NCBI RefSeq assembly: GCF_001403615.1
Contig: NZ_LN879457.1
Location: 744,001-808,000, forward strand
Length of the DNA stretch: 64,000 nucleotides
Source of the DNA: Desnuesiella massiliensis
Lineage (GTDB): Bacteria > Bacillota > Clostridia > Clostridiales > Clostridiaceae
Reading direction: 5' to 3'
The position numbers and the translations under genes were made by a program. Shown piece after piece: positions 16,091 to 24,290 of the stretch. Each line of letters starts with the position of its first letter. The stretch's first letter is position 1. The notes under the pieces are model-generated. The model was not told where the DNA came from, did no database searches, and saw only the letters and a list, made by a program, of their open reading frames with translations.

Positions 16091-16301
16091 CCCTTTCCAC
16101 GCTTGGAAAGGGAGCAGCTCAAAGGAATATATATCCCCGTCGCTTGACTGCCTTAAAGCATAACCGGGAGAAATCCGTCAAGAGTGCGAAGCACCGCCTA
16201 CGGCGGCAAGCTCTTGACCGATTTTCCCGGCTATGCTACCCAATAAGCGGCGACGGGGAATATATTTATCCTTAGAGCTTTGGGGCACGGGGCAAAGCCC
16301 C
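16091..16301. other. Large structured non-coding region between parB and the DUF7768-like gene
   Basis: Three dyad structures in a gap of 300 bp. First, CCCTTTCC/GGAAAGGG (16091-16112). Second, a compound imperfect palindrome of about 140 nt: ATATATCCCCGTCGC near 16128 pairs with the arm ending 16265; 16157-16184 pairs with 16210-16236 over about 26 positions; and CCGCC/GGCGG (16194-16206) forms the inner loop. Third, GGGGC/GCCCC near 16289-16301. It may be a small RNA, a single-strand origin, an oriT or a parS-like centromere; the sequence alone does not decide. Confidence 0.7.
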
Positions 16302-16311
16302 GCATATACCG

Positions 16312-16336
16312 ACTTCGGGCCAACTTGACCCGAAGT
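16312..16336. repeat. ICE palindrome, copy 12
   Basis: 25-bp copy with one arm substitution and the central base of the opposite orientation (reverse complement of copy 5). It lies two bases after the parB stop. Confidence 0.93.
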
Positions 16337-16338
16337 GC

Positions 16339-17856
16339 TTATTTTTCCTGTTCGGCTTTCTTTTGAGGAGCCGAAACCTCTTTCAGCTTCGCCTTGTTTT
16401 CCTCCAGCAGTTTCATAATGGTATCCTTCATTTCGCGAGGTGTTTTCTCCTTGCCGAAATACTGGCTTAATTCCTGACTTGAAATAATCACTTTGTCTGC
16501 CTCCTTTTTTTCTTCTAACATGATTCCGTCAATCACATCGGGGTTTAACAACTTCTTTTGGTCAAGGTCACGCATACGCTGTGCCTGTGAGAGTGAGGGA
16601 GCCGACTGCTGGCCCTCAATGGCGATAGCGATATACCGCTGATTTTTGGGCTTGATGAACGCAAGCTCCACGGCGGGAGTGAACGCGATTTTCTTTTCGT
16701 CCACCATTTTTATAAGGTCGGGAACCAACTCATTGAGCTTAATATACCGCTGAACCTGCTTGACCGTCATTTTGTTGCGCTCTGCTACAACCTCATTGGA
16801 GCGTTGCCCGTTGCCGGTTCGCGCGCCCTGCCGCTTGATGGCTTCCAACTGCATTTGCAGGGCTTTGGCCCGTTCACTGGGCAGGATATTTTCACGCTGG
16901 TTGGTGTTGTCCTCTACCATCTGCGTGATGGCCTGTTCGTCCGTCATGTTGCGGATAATACAAGGCATATCCGCAAATCCGGCTAATTCGCTGGCCTTCT
17001 GGCGGCGGTGGCCTGATACGATTTCATAGCCGCCATCTTCACGGGGGCGCACAATGGCAGGCTGGGTAACGCCCTTGTCCTTAACGCTTTCCACCATAGC
17101 CGCCATTTCTTCATCATTACGAACCTGAAACGGGTGATCTTTGAAAGCGAAAAGCTCGGAAAGATTGAGATAAACAATCTGTTCCTGTTCGCCGGGGTGG
17201 GGTGCTTCCCTCGGTTCGGACGGCAGTTCCGGGGCAGGGGACGGCGTTTCCTGCTGTGCCTGTTCCGTAGCTTGCGGGGAATCAGAAGCCCCGCCGCCAA
17301 TTTCTGCGGCTTGTTTCGGTTTATCCGGCTTTTCCGGTTTTACAGCCTTTGGGGCTTTTTCCTGTTTGGCAGGGCGAGTAGGCTTTTTGTCCGCTTTTTC
17401 AGTGGTTTTTTGTGAGCGAGATTTGGGCTTGCTGTTAGCCGTTTTCGGCTCGTTTTCCTTTCCCTTATCCATACCGGGTTTCTCTGGCTCTGCCTTTTTT
17501 TCGGTGTGTGCTGATTTTTCCATGTCCTTTTTTTCGGGGGCGGTCTGCTCCGCTTCCTTTACCGCCGCCTGTTTCCCGGAAACAATCTCATTGATTTTGT
17601 CAAAGGAAACCACCACATCACCGGGGGCGGGAATGTCAATGGGGGTAGGTACTTTCGGCCTGTCCTTATCAGATTCATGCAGGGCGGCTCCGTCCTCATG
17701 GGGAAGTGCCGCTGTTTCTTCGGCAGTCTTTTCCGGGGCAGGAGCTTTGCCGCCAATCTCCGGCATGGGTTTGGGAGTGCTTTTTTCTTCTGCTGCGGCT
17801 TCCTGTGCCGGGGCGGTTTTTACTTCGTCCGGTTTGTTTGGCTCATTTTTTGCCAT
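16339..17856 (-). CDS. ParB/Spo0J-like partition protein with long disordered N-terminus
   Basis: 505 residues from MAKNEPNKPDEV; GGAGG just before this ATG decides the start. Residues 1-225 are a Lys/Pro/Glu/Ala-rich linker of low complexity. The ParB CTP-binding domain follows (about 226-320) with the GHRRQKA motif at 282-288 and the VEDNTNQRENILPSERA segment, then the helix-turn-helix DNA-binding part (about 325-375) and a C-terminal helical region. ParB proteins on Tn1549-like ICEs may help maintain the excised circle or control genes. No ParA is seen in the window, though ParA would normally be next to it. Confidence 0.9.
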   Translation of the reverse strand: MAKNEPNKPDEVKTAPAQEAAAEEKSTPKPMPEIGGKAPAPEKTAEETAALPHEDGAALHESDKDRPKVPTPIDIPAPGDVVVSFDKINEIVSGKQAAVKEAEQTAPEKKDMEKSAHTEKKAEPEKPGMDKGKENEPKTANSKPKSRSQKTTEKADKKPTRPAKQEKAPKAVKPEKPDKPKQAAEIGGGASDSPQATEQAQQETPSPAPELPSEPREAPHPGEQEQIVYLNLSELFAFKDHPFQVRNDEEMAAMVESVKDKGVTQPAIVRPREDGGYEIVSGHRRQKASELAGFADMPCIIRNMTDEQAITQMVEDNTNQRENILPSERAKALQMQLEAIKRQGARTGNGQRSNEVVAERNKMTVKQVQRYIKLNELVPDLIKMVDEKKIAFTPAVELAFIKPKNQRYIAIAIEGQQSAPSLSQAQRMRDLDQKKLLNPDVIDGIMLEEKKEADKVIISSQELSQYFGKEKTPREMKDTIMKLLEENKAKLKEVSAPQKKAEQEK

Positions 17857-17893
17857 GCGTTTTTCCTCCTTGTCTGTTTTATGGCATGAAAAA

Positions 17894-17920
17894 GGGGCTT
17901 GATTTTTTAGGTCAAGCCCC
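17894..17920 (-). terminator. Intrinsic terminator or attenuator upstream of parB
   Basis: Perfect 9-bp stem GGGGCTTGA/TCAAGCCCC followed by TTTTT on the minus strand, ending about 20 bases before the parB ribosome site. It would end transcripts entering from the right or attenuate parB. Confidence 0.75.
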
Positions 17921-17946
17921 ACAGGGATTTGTAATCCCCCCTTTCC

Positions 17947-17971
17947 ACTTCGGGCCAAGTTGACCCGAAGT
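17947..17971. repeat. ICE palindrome, copy 13
   Basis: 25-bp copy with one substitution (TTGACCC arm). The rightmost copy; it marks the extent of ICE-type sequence. Confidence 0.93.
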
Positions 17972-17991
17972 TCCGCTATCCAGATACAAAA

Positions 17992-18022
17992 ATACCGCCT
18001 ATCTTGTCCAATTAGGCGGTAT
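17992..18022. terminator. Perfect 10-bp hairpin near the ICE right edge
   Basis: ATACCGCCTA pairs with TAGGCGGTAT around an 11-nt loop. No T run follows directly, so termination is not certain. Confidence 0.45.
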
Positions 18023-18060
18023 CCTGTGTAATGTGATAGCTCATATTTTATTTTGGTATT

Positions 18061-18089
18061 CCCTTATCCCGCATAGAATAAGGGTTTTT
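18061..18089 (+). terminator. Intrinsic terminator
   Basis: CCCTTAT/ATAAGGG stem followed by TTTTT, between the ICE edge and the IS200 fragment. Confidence 0.65.
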
Positions 18090-18109
18090 GCAGTTTTCCT
18101 AATACGTTT

Positions 18110-18259
18110 GGCTCATATGTAGATACAGTTGGAAGAAATAAAACTGCAGTTGCAAAATATATACAAAATCAACTTCAAGAAGATCAAATAGCAGAACAGA
18201 TAAGTATGAAAGAATATATTGACCCGTTCACGGGCGAGCCAGCAAAAGGTAGCAAATAA
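18110..18259 (+). pseudogene. tnpA: IS200-type TnpA, C-terminal fragment
   Basis: The last 49 codons of a Y1 transposase. The fragment reads GSYVDTVGRNKTAVAKYIQN and continues to DPFTGEPAKGSK, matching the C-terminal end of IS200 TnpA, including the catalytic Tyr in the VAKYI helix. No start codon or HUH motif remains upstream, so it cannot be active. A plausible IS200-type end palindrome lies about 110 bp downstream. Confidence 0.75.
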
Positions 18260-18263
18260 AAAA

Positions 18264-18282
18264 GCCACCCAACGAGGGTGGC
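18264..18282. terminator. GC hairpin after the tnpA fragment
   Basis: GCCACCC/GGGTGGC stem directly after the stop codon. A six-A run on the left side means it could terminate minus-strand transcripts heading into the ICE. Confidence 0.55.
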
Positions 18283-18365
18283 CGCTGTAAAAGTTTTGCG
18301 ATTGGCGGTTTTTTCAGAGCGCGAGTAGCGCCGCCAGTACCATGCCCTTATAGGGCTTAATCAAG

Positions 18366-18384
18366 CCACCAGCTCAGCTGGTGG
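18366..18384. repeat. IS200/IS605-type end palindrome
   Basis: CCACCAGCT-C-AGCTGGTGG, a perfect 9-bp dyad, preceded by a GCCCTTATAGGGC dyad. Such subterminal hairpins are recognised by Y1 transposases, so this likely marks the right end of the decayed IS200 copy. Confidence 0.55.
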
Positions 18385-18455
18385 TACATGACTTAATTTT
18401 TTACAAAGCCTCTCAGCCTTGCTATTTAAATTAGAAATAGAGAGGGGTATTAAAA

Positions 18456-19133
18456 ATGAAAATTAGTCAATTGTTTAAATCAAAAAATGTAGTATTCTCC
18501 TTTGAAGTTTTTCCACCAAAGCCCGTATCTCCTTTGGATACTGTTTATGATACCTTAAAGGAGTTGAAGGATTTAAAACCTGATTTTATCAGTGTAACCT
18601 ATGGTGCGGGTGGAAGTATTAAGGATAATAAAACTTGTGAACTATCCTCTTTTATAAAAGATAATTATGGCATAGAGACCTTGGCTCATTTAACTTGTAT
18701 AAATTCTACAAGAGAAAATATAGAGTTGATATTAAAAGATTTAAGAAATAAGGGGATAGAAAATATATTAGCTCTAAGAGGAGATGTGCCTAAGGATGGT
18801 AGAATTATAGGTGAATATAATAGTGCTTATGAGCTAATAAATCAAATAAAGACTATTGGAGGCTTTGGGATTGGAGCTGCCTGTTATCCTGAGGGCCATG
18901 TGGAGCATAAAGATACCTACGGAGATATATTAGAGTTAAAGAGAAAGGTAGAAAAAGGTGCAGAACATCTGATTTCACAATTATTTTTTGATAATAATAT
19001 ATTTTATAATTTTTTAGAAACTACTGAAAAGGAAAATATAAATATACCAATTCAAGCAGGCATAATGCCTGTAGTAAATAATGAGAGCTTAAATTCTATA
19101 ATAAGCTCATTAAATAAAAATATTGCTATATAA
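18456..19133 (+). pseudogene. metF: Methylenetetrahydrofolate reductase, C-terminally truncated
   Basis: 225 residues. The N-terminal part is clearly MetF: FSFEVFPPKPVSPLDTVYDT, SVTYGAGGS, AHLTCINSTRENIE, ILALRGDVPKDG, GAACYPEGHVEHK, HLISQLFFDNN. Family members are about 285-300 residues; here the frame ends at SLNKNIAI after the PIQAGIMPVVN segment, so the last 60-70 residues (final strands and helices of the TIM barrel) are missing. It would make 5-methyl-THF for the metH downstream, but activity of this form is doubtful. An ATG with GAGAGGGG upstream is present. A deletion joining metF to the luxS fragment is the likely cause. Confidence 0.8.
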
Positions 19134-19167
19134 TATAGATTTTTATAAATAGGAGGGAGAATTAGCT

Positions 19168-19227
19168 ATGAAAAAAGTGGAGAGTTTTCAATTGGATCAT
19201 AGAGTGATTAAGGCACCATGGTATTAG
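19168..19227 (+). pseudogene. luxS: Probable luxS N-terminal fragment
   Basis: AGGAGGGA and an ATG open a 19-codon frame, MKKVESFQLDHRVIKAPWY, which resembles the first residues of clostridial LuxS (KVESFxLDHxxVKAP). LuxS cleaves S-ribosylhomocysteine and fits the methionine-cycle context. The rest of the enzyme, including the zinc-binding HTLEH motif, is absent, so only the start survives. The match is short, so identification is tentative. Confidence 0.5.
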
Positions 19228-19325
19228 GACAAGGATTTAGTTTGAATATATATGAAATTTAAAATAATTCACAATTTGCAGTATACACATTGAAGAGAAA
19301 TTTTTATATGCGTGAAGAGGATTTT

Positions 19326-20009
19326 ATGAAAGAATATAGTATTAGAAAAAGAGAAGTGCTGAGATATTTGGGATATAAAAATGAGATATTGGATATAGAT
19401 GAGTGTACTAAAAATCTCATAGAGGAATGTAGGGAGGAAATTAAAAAAACAGCTACTCCAAGGAATATTTTTAAAAGATATAATATAGAAAAGGAAGAGG
19501 ATAAAATTAAGGTGCTAAACACAAATTTTGTTTTGAAAGGTAAGGATATATTTAACCACCTAAAACATTGTGAGAGCTGCGTTTTTATGGCTGCAACCTT
19601 AGGTATTGAAGTGGATAGAAGAATAAGCTATTATGAAAAAATAAGTTTGACAAAAGCTTTGATATTTAATGCCTGTGCTACAGCTCTTATAGAGGAATAT
19701 TGTGATTATATAGAAAATGTCATAAGAGAAGAAGAGGCACAAAGGGATAATCATATCACTTGGAGGTATAGTCTAGGATATGGAGATTTAAGCCTCGATA
19801 TTCAAAAAGATTTTTTGACTCTGTTAGAGGCAGAGAAAACCATAGGACTTAACGCTACAGAGCATAGTTTATTAATCCCAAGAAAATCGGTAACAGCTAT
19901 TATAGGTATCACTAAAGAGTCTTTTGAAGGATCTGATAGCAAGTGCGAAAGATGTGGCAATAGCAGAAATTGTGATTTTAAAAAGGTAGGTGTGTTTTGT
20001 GGACATTAG
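19326..20009 (+). CDS. Stand-alone methionine synthase reactivation-domain protein
   Basis: 227 residues from MKEYSIRKREVLRYLGYK; AGAGG five bases upstream supports this ATG (another ATG lies six codons earlier). The C-terminal half carries the SAM-binding activation fold of MetH: RYSLGYGDLSLDIQKDF, EAEKTIGLNATEHSLLIPRKSVTAIIG, then a CERCGNSRNC cysteine tail. In E. coli this is the last domain of MetH and reductively methylates inactive cob(II)alamin using SAM. It overlaps metH by 11 bp and supplies in trans the domain that metH lacks. Confidence 0.88.
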   Translation: MKEYSIRKREVLRYLGYKNEILDIDECTKNLIEECREEIKKTATPRNIFKRYNIEKEEDKIKVLNTNFVLKGKDIFNHLKHCESCVFMAATLGIEVDRRISYYEKISLTKALIFNACATALIEEYCDYIENVIREEEAQRDNHITWRYSLGYGDLSLDIQKDFLTLLEAEKTIGLNATEHSLLIPRKSVTAIIGITKESFEGSDSKCERCGNSRNCDFKKVGVFCGH

Positions 20010-22374
20010 AGAGTATATAAAGCATAATGTATTAATTTTTGATGGTGCCATGGGCACTATGCTGCAAACCATGGGTTTAAAGGGTGGAGAACTTCCCGAA
20101 GAATTGAACTTCACAGAGGAAAATACAATTATTAAAATACATAAGAGATATATTGCTGCAGGATCTAAAGCCATAACCTCCAATACCTTTGGCGCCAACG
20201 AGATAAAACTTCAAAATAGTAAGTATTCAGTAGAAGAAGTCATTGATAGAGCTGTAAAAAATGTATTAGAAGCTAAAGGTGATAAAAATATTTTTGTAGC
20301 TTTGGATATTGGTCCTATAGGTCAGCTTATGGAGCCCTTAGGTACTCTAAGCTTTGAAAGAGCCTATGATATATTTAAAAGACAAGTGGTACAAGGAGAA
20401 AAAAGCGGAGCAGATGTCATACTTATTGAAACTATGACAGATTTATATGAGGCCAAGGCGGCTATTTTAGCTGCAAAAGAAAATAGCAAGCTGCCTGTGT
20501 TTTGTACCATGAGCTTTCAAGAGGATGGAAGAACCTTTACTGGAGTTAGTGCTTTAGCTATGGTAATGACTCTGCAGGGCTTAGGGGTAGATGCTATTGG
20601 AGTAAATTGCTCCCTAGGGCCTAAGGAATTGGAGCCTATTGTAAAGGAAGTGTTAAAATATGCCACTATACCGGTGATAGTTCAACCCAATGCAGGATTG
20701 CCTAAGGTAGTGGATAATAAAACAGTTTATAACCTAAAGGCTGAGGAGTTTGCCTTAGCTCAGCTTTCCAATGTGGAAAAAGGTGTTAGAATAGTGGGGG
20801 GCTGCTGTGGTACTACAGATGAATATATAAGAAAAGTGTCAGAGAAAATAAAATATTGTTCTCCTAAACCCATGACCCCTAAAGTTATTTGCGGAGTCTG
20901 TTCTTCTTCTAAGGTAGTGCTTATTGATGGAGTAAAGGTCATAGGTGAAAGGATAAATCCTACAGGTAAAAAGCTTTTTAAGGAAGCTTTAAGAAATGGG
21001 GATATGGATTATATTTTAAGAGAGGCCATAGAACAAGTAGAATGTGGCGCCCATATGCTAGATGTAAATGTAGGATTACCAGAAATAAATGAAGAGGAAG
21101 TAATAGCTAAGGTTATAAAAGAAATTCAAGCCATCACAGATGTACCACTTCAAATTGATTCTAATAATCCTAAAGTTATAGAAAAGGCCTTGAGAGATTA
21201 TAATGGAAAGGCTATCGTAAACTCCGTCAATGGAGAAGAAGAAGTTTTAGATAAGATACTTCCCTTAGTAAAAAAATATGGTGCAGCAGTGGTAGGCTTA
21301 ACCTTAGATAAAAGGGGAATACCTGCCAGTGCAGAAGAAAGAGTTGAAATAGCAGAGAGAATATTAAATAAAGCTTTAAGCTATGGAATAAACAAAGAAG
21401 ATGTGTATATAGATACACTGACCTTAACAGCGGCTTCTAACCAAAAGGAAGTTATGGAGACACTAAGAGCTTTGACCTTGGTAAAAGAGAAATTAGGAAT
21501 TAAAACTTTACTAGGAGTATCCAATGTTTCCTTTGGATTGCCTAGCAGAAACATGATAAACAAAGTATTTTTGGCTATGGCGCTCCAGGCCGGCTTAGAT
21601 TTGCCTATAATAAATCCTAAGGATGAAGAAATAATGGAAACTATAGCTGTATTTAATGTGCTAAATAATGAAGATGTATCCGCTGCAAGGTTTATAGATA
21701 GGTATGGAGAGGGAAAAAAAGAGGTATCAAACAAAACTAACACTTTAAAAGAACTTCATCTAAAAGACATAATAATAAAAGGGCTAAAGGATGAAGCTAG
21801 AGAAGCTACCTTAAAAGCACTAAAGTCTAAGAAAAGCCAAGAAATCATAGATGAAGATTTAATACCAGCGCTAGACAAAGTAGGAGGTAAATTTGAAAGG
21901 GGAGAAATTTTTCTTCCTCAAATGATACAATCCGCAGAGACAGTAAAAAATGCCTTTGAAGTTATAAAGCATCATATGATTTCATCAAAGGGAAATGAGA
22001 CAATTTACAAAGGAACTATAATAATGGCTACGGTAAAAGGGGATATTCACGATATTGGCAAAAATATAGTAAGACTAATCCTTGAAAACTATGGTTATTG
22101 GGTTATAGATTTAGGTAAGGACGTAGAGCCAGGAATAATAGTAGAAGAAATAAAGAAACATGATGTAAAACTAGTAGGATTAAGCGCCCTCATGACTACT
22201 ACAGTAAAAAGCATGGAAGAAACCATTGAACTCATACAAAAGAATAATTTAGATTGTAAGGTTTTTGTGGGAGGGGCTGTGCTTAATCAAGAATATGCAG
22301 ATAATATTAAGGCAGATTACTATGCTAAGGATGCAAAGGAAGCAGTCGAAATAGCTAGAAGGGTTTTAGGGTAA
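19999..22374 (+). CDS. metH: Cobalamin-dependent methionine synthase without activation domain
   Basis: 791 residues from a GTG (VDIREYIKHN) with AGGTAGG about 8 bases upstream; a GTG three codons earlier is possible. It transfers methyl from 5-methyl-THF to homocysteine through cob(I)alamin. Homocysteine-binding domain (1-290) with zinc ligands Cys 204, 269 and 270 (VNCSLG and GGCCGTT), pterin-binding domain (about 310-560, starting VIGERINPTGKK), helical cap, and B12-binding domain with the axial-His motif DIHDIGKN near residue 680. E. coli MetH is over 1200 residues; the missing C-terminal reactivation domain is encoded separately just upstream. Confidence 0.95.
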   Translation: MDIREYIKHNVLIFDGAMGTMLQTMGLKGGELPEELNFTEENTIIKIHKRYIAAGSKAITSNTFGANEIKLQNSKYSVEEVIDRAVKNVLEAKGDKNIFVALDIGPIGQLMEPLGTLSFERAYDIFKRQVVQGEKSGADVILIETMTDLYEAKAAILAAKENSKLPVFCTMSFQEDGRTFTGVSALAMVMTLQGLGVDAIGVNCSLGPKELEPIVKEVLKYATIPVIVQPNAGLPKVVDNKTVYNLKAEEFALAQLSNVEKGVRIVGGCCGTTDEYIRKVSEKIKYCSPKPMTPKVICGVCSSSKVVLIDGVKVIGERINPTGKKLFKEALRNGDMDYILREAIEQVECGAHMLDVNVGLPEINEEEVIAKVIKEIQAITDVPLQIDSNNPKVIEKALRDYNGKAIVNSVNGEEEVLDKILPLVKKYGAAVVGLTLDKRGIPASAEERVEIAERILNKALSYGINKEDVYIDTLTLTAASNQKEVMETLRALTLVKEKLGIKTLLGVSNVSFGLPSRNMINKVFLAMALQAGLDLPIINPKDEEIMETIAVFNVLNNEDVSAARFIDRYGEGKKEVSNKTNTLKELHLKDIIIKGLKDEAREATLKALKSKKSQEIIDEDLIPALDKVGGKFERGEIFLPQMIQSAETVKNAFEVIKHHMISSKGNETIYKGTIIMATVKGDIHDIGKNIVRLILENYGYWVIDLGKDVEPGIIVEEIKKHDVKLVGLSALMTTTVKSMEETIELIQKNNLDCKVFVGGAVLNQEYADNIKADYYAKDAKEAVEIARRVLG

Positions 22375-22483
22375 TATCAAGAAATTGTTATAGCGAATAA
22401 AATGTCATAATTAAATCTGTAACAGGGTTATAGCTCATTTCATAAGATATTTATACAAAGCTTGTAATGTAAAGGGAGCTGTT

Positions 22484-22702
22484 ATGTATAATCGCTATTT
22501 TAGAGCTAATGCTATAAACTGGAGAATTGTATCTTATGCTAGAGGAGACGTAAACGGTGATAGAATACCTGATAATGTGTATTTAACAGGCATAAAGACA
22601 GAAGATAGCCCATTCATTCAAAATATCACCCTTGTAATACAGGATGGAAGGATAGGTTGGGTTACTAGGATACCCCTTAAAGAAAATTCAGGATATAATC
22701 CT
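22484..22702 (+). pseudogene. 5' part of an IS-interrupted FG-GAP/VCBS-like protein
   Basis: 73 codons before the insertion; AAGGGAG precedes the ATG. It contains a DVNGDRIPDNVYL calcium-loop-like repeat typical of VCBS/FG-GAP proteins. The frame runs into IS1182 sequence and stops there at 22735. Removing the element and one copy of the 13-bp duplication joins it in frame to the 24325-24840 segment, giving about 244 residues. No signal peptide is seen. Confidence 0.8.
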
Positions 22703-22715
22703 CAGGATGTTGAAA

Positions 22716-22758
22716 AACCCCATCGGATTTTATGAAAATCCTGATGAGGTTTTTTAAC
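22716..22758 (+). terminator. Terminator at the left end of the IS1182 element
   Basis: An imperfect stem of about 16 bp (AACCCCATCGGATTTT with AAAATCCTGATGAGGTT) followed by a T run. It stops transcription entering the element from the host gene. Confidence 0.8.
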
Positions 22759-22825
22759 AGCAAAAAAATCCATACTGTGGGCGTAGGTAGGTGAAAAACT
22801 CACGTAAAAATTGGTATTTTCTCTC

Positions 22826-24190
22826 CTAAGAGTACGAGCATTGGCGTGATAACACCAATGCAATCTTCTTTATATTCTGTGCTACTGATGTTAGTAGGCA
22901 CTGTTCACTAACTTTGGGTAATCCGCGGAAGCGAGCGTAGCGAAGCCCATGCAGTTCTTTTGAATCTGCAAAGCTTCGCTCAATAGTTTCCTTTCTACGT
23001 TTATAGATACCGTTACCTTTATCAGATCTAAGAAAGTCAAAAACCTTTTCCTTTAACTCCTCCCATACATGCCGTCTAATTGTCCTGACATCAGCTTTAT
23101 CTGATGTCAAGCACTTTTCTCGTAACGAACAATTATCACAGTAGAACTTATCACTTACATATTCTTTATATCCTTGTCTTGTTGTTGTCTTATAACGCAA
23201 TGGTGCTGCACCTGGACAAACATATAGATCATGTTCAGGTACATACTGAAATCTTAGTTTAGTAAATTTGCCTTTTACATGTGGTCCCATTCTAAAACCT
23301 AACACTGCCTGATAACTTTTTTCTGAGAGTTTCTTTATAGTTGGAGCTGTTGAATATCCTGCATCAGCTACTGCATACTTAGTATCAAACTTAAATTTGT
23401 CTATTATTGTGTCAACTCTATCCACATAAGGTTCGTCATCATTGATATTTCCAGGGGTTACGTAGCTATCAAGGATAATGTTATACCTACCATCAACAGT
23501 TCTATGCTCAAGGTAAAAGAACCCTTTTGGCTTTCCATCTCTTGTCATAAATCCGCTATCTGGATCAGTTGTACTTACTTTTCTATTCTTCTCTATTTTA
23601 TCTGGAAGCTTTTTTTTTAGAGGTGTCTGACCATGGTCTTCTCTTGACTTATTTACTGCATCATCAAGATCATTTAGATAATCTTTGGTTGATGCAGTTA
23701 TTTCTTCATTGGTGAATTTATTCTTATTGGCATTTGCCTTTATATGTGTAGAATCTGTATAAAGTATCTTGCCACTTACCAGTTTTTTCTCAATAGCAAT
23801 GTCCACTATTTTATCAAATATCTTCTGGTATACATCTGATTCGCTAAAGCGCTTAGTTCTATTTTTGCTAATGGTTGAATGATCTGGAATCTTTTCTGAT
23901 AACGAGAAACCCAAAAACCATCTATACGCTATATTAACTTCAATTTCTTCTACAAGTCTTCTTTCTGATCTTATTCCAAATATGTAACCTATCAGTAGCA
24001 TCTTAAAAAGAACTATCGGGTCAATAGCTGGTCTGCCATTATCAAGACAGTAATACTCCTTTGTTAATTCTCTAATAAACGAGAAATCAATGCACTTATC
24101 AATCTTTCGTAACAAATGATTTTGTGGAACCAAGTTTTCAATATATACTAATTCTAGTTTCTGCTGTGCAGAATTATTTTCTTTAATCAT
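22826..24190 (-). CDS. IS1182-family transposase
   Basis: 454 residues, full length for the family, with no internal stop. DDE-type catalytic residues are recognisable: Asp in LYTDSTHIKA (about 146), Asp in VADAGYST (about 277) and Glu in KETIERSFADSKELHG (about 413). N-terminal helical DNA-binding part (AIDPIVLFKMLLIGYIFG, SERRLVEEIE) and a CDNCSLREKC cysteine cluster near 345 are typical. The element looks intact and could still be mobile. Confidence 0.93.
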   Translation of the reverse strand: MIKENNSAQQKLELVYIENLVPQNHLLRKIDKCIDFSFIRELTKEYYCLDNGRPAIDPIVLFKMLLIGYIFGIRSERRLVEEIEVNIAYRWFLGFSLSEKIPDHSTISKNRTKRFSESDVYQKIFDKIVDIAIEKKLVSGKILYTDSTHIKANANKNKFTNEEITASTKDYLNDLDDAVNKSREDHGQTPLKKKLPDKIEKNRKVSTTDPDSGFMTRDGKPKGFFYLEHRTVDGRYNIILDSYVTPGNINDDEPYVDRVDTIIDKFKFDTKYAVADAGYSTAPTIKKLSEKSYQAVLGFRMGPHVKGKFTKLRFQYVPEHDLYVCPGAAPLRYKTTTRQGYKEYVSDKFYCDNCSLREKCLTSDKADVRTIRRHVWEELKEKVFDFLRSDKGNGIYKRRKETIERSFADSKELHGLRYARFRGLPKVSEQCLLTSVAQNIKKIALVLSRQCSYS

Positions 24191-24264
24191 GCTTTATCAC
24201 CTCATACTATCCTATGAGTATAATATTCTACACCGAAGTTAAAAATCCTTTTTGCAAAGAAAAA

Positions 24265-24290
24265 ATACCCGCCACAGCGGGTATTCCCAT
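24265..24290 (-). terminator. Terminator at the right end of the IS1182 element
   Basis: A perfect ATACCCGC/GCGGGTAT stem with a T run on the minus strand, upstream of the transposase, shielding it from outside transcription. Confidence 0.75.

Noticed and set aside
503..17971. Regularly repeated palindromes as a CRISPR array
   Set aside because: Copies are 0.2 to 4 kb apart with genes between them, no spacers of constant length, and no cas genes.
18385..18455. SAM or other methionine riboswitch before metF
   Set aside because: No S-box-like conserved core or multi-stem junction is visible; only IS200-type hairpins are near.
23600..23625. Long T run in the IS1182 transposase as a frameshift site
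   Set aside because: The transposase is full length in a single frame, so no programmed shift is needed.
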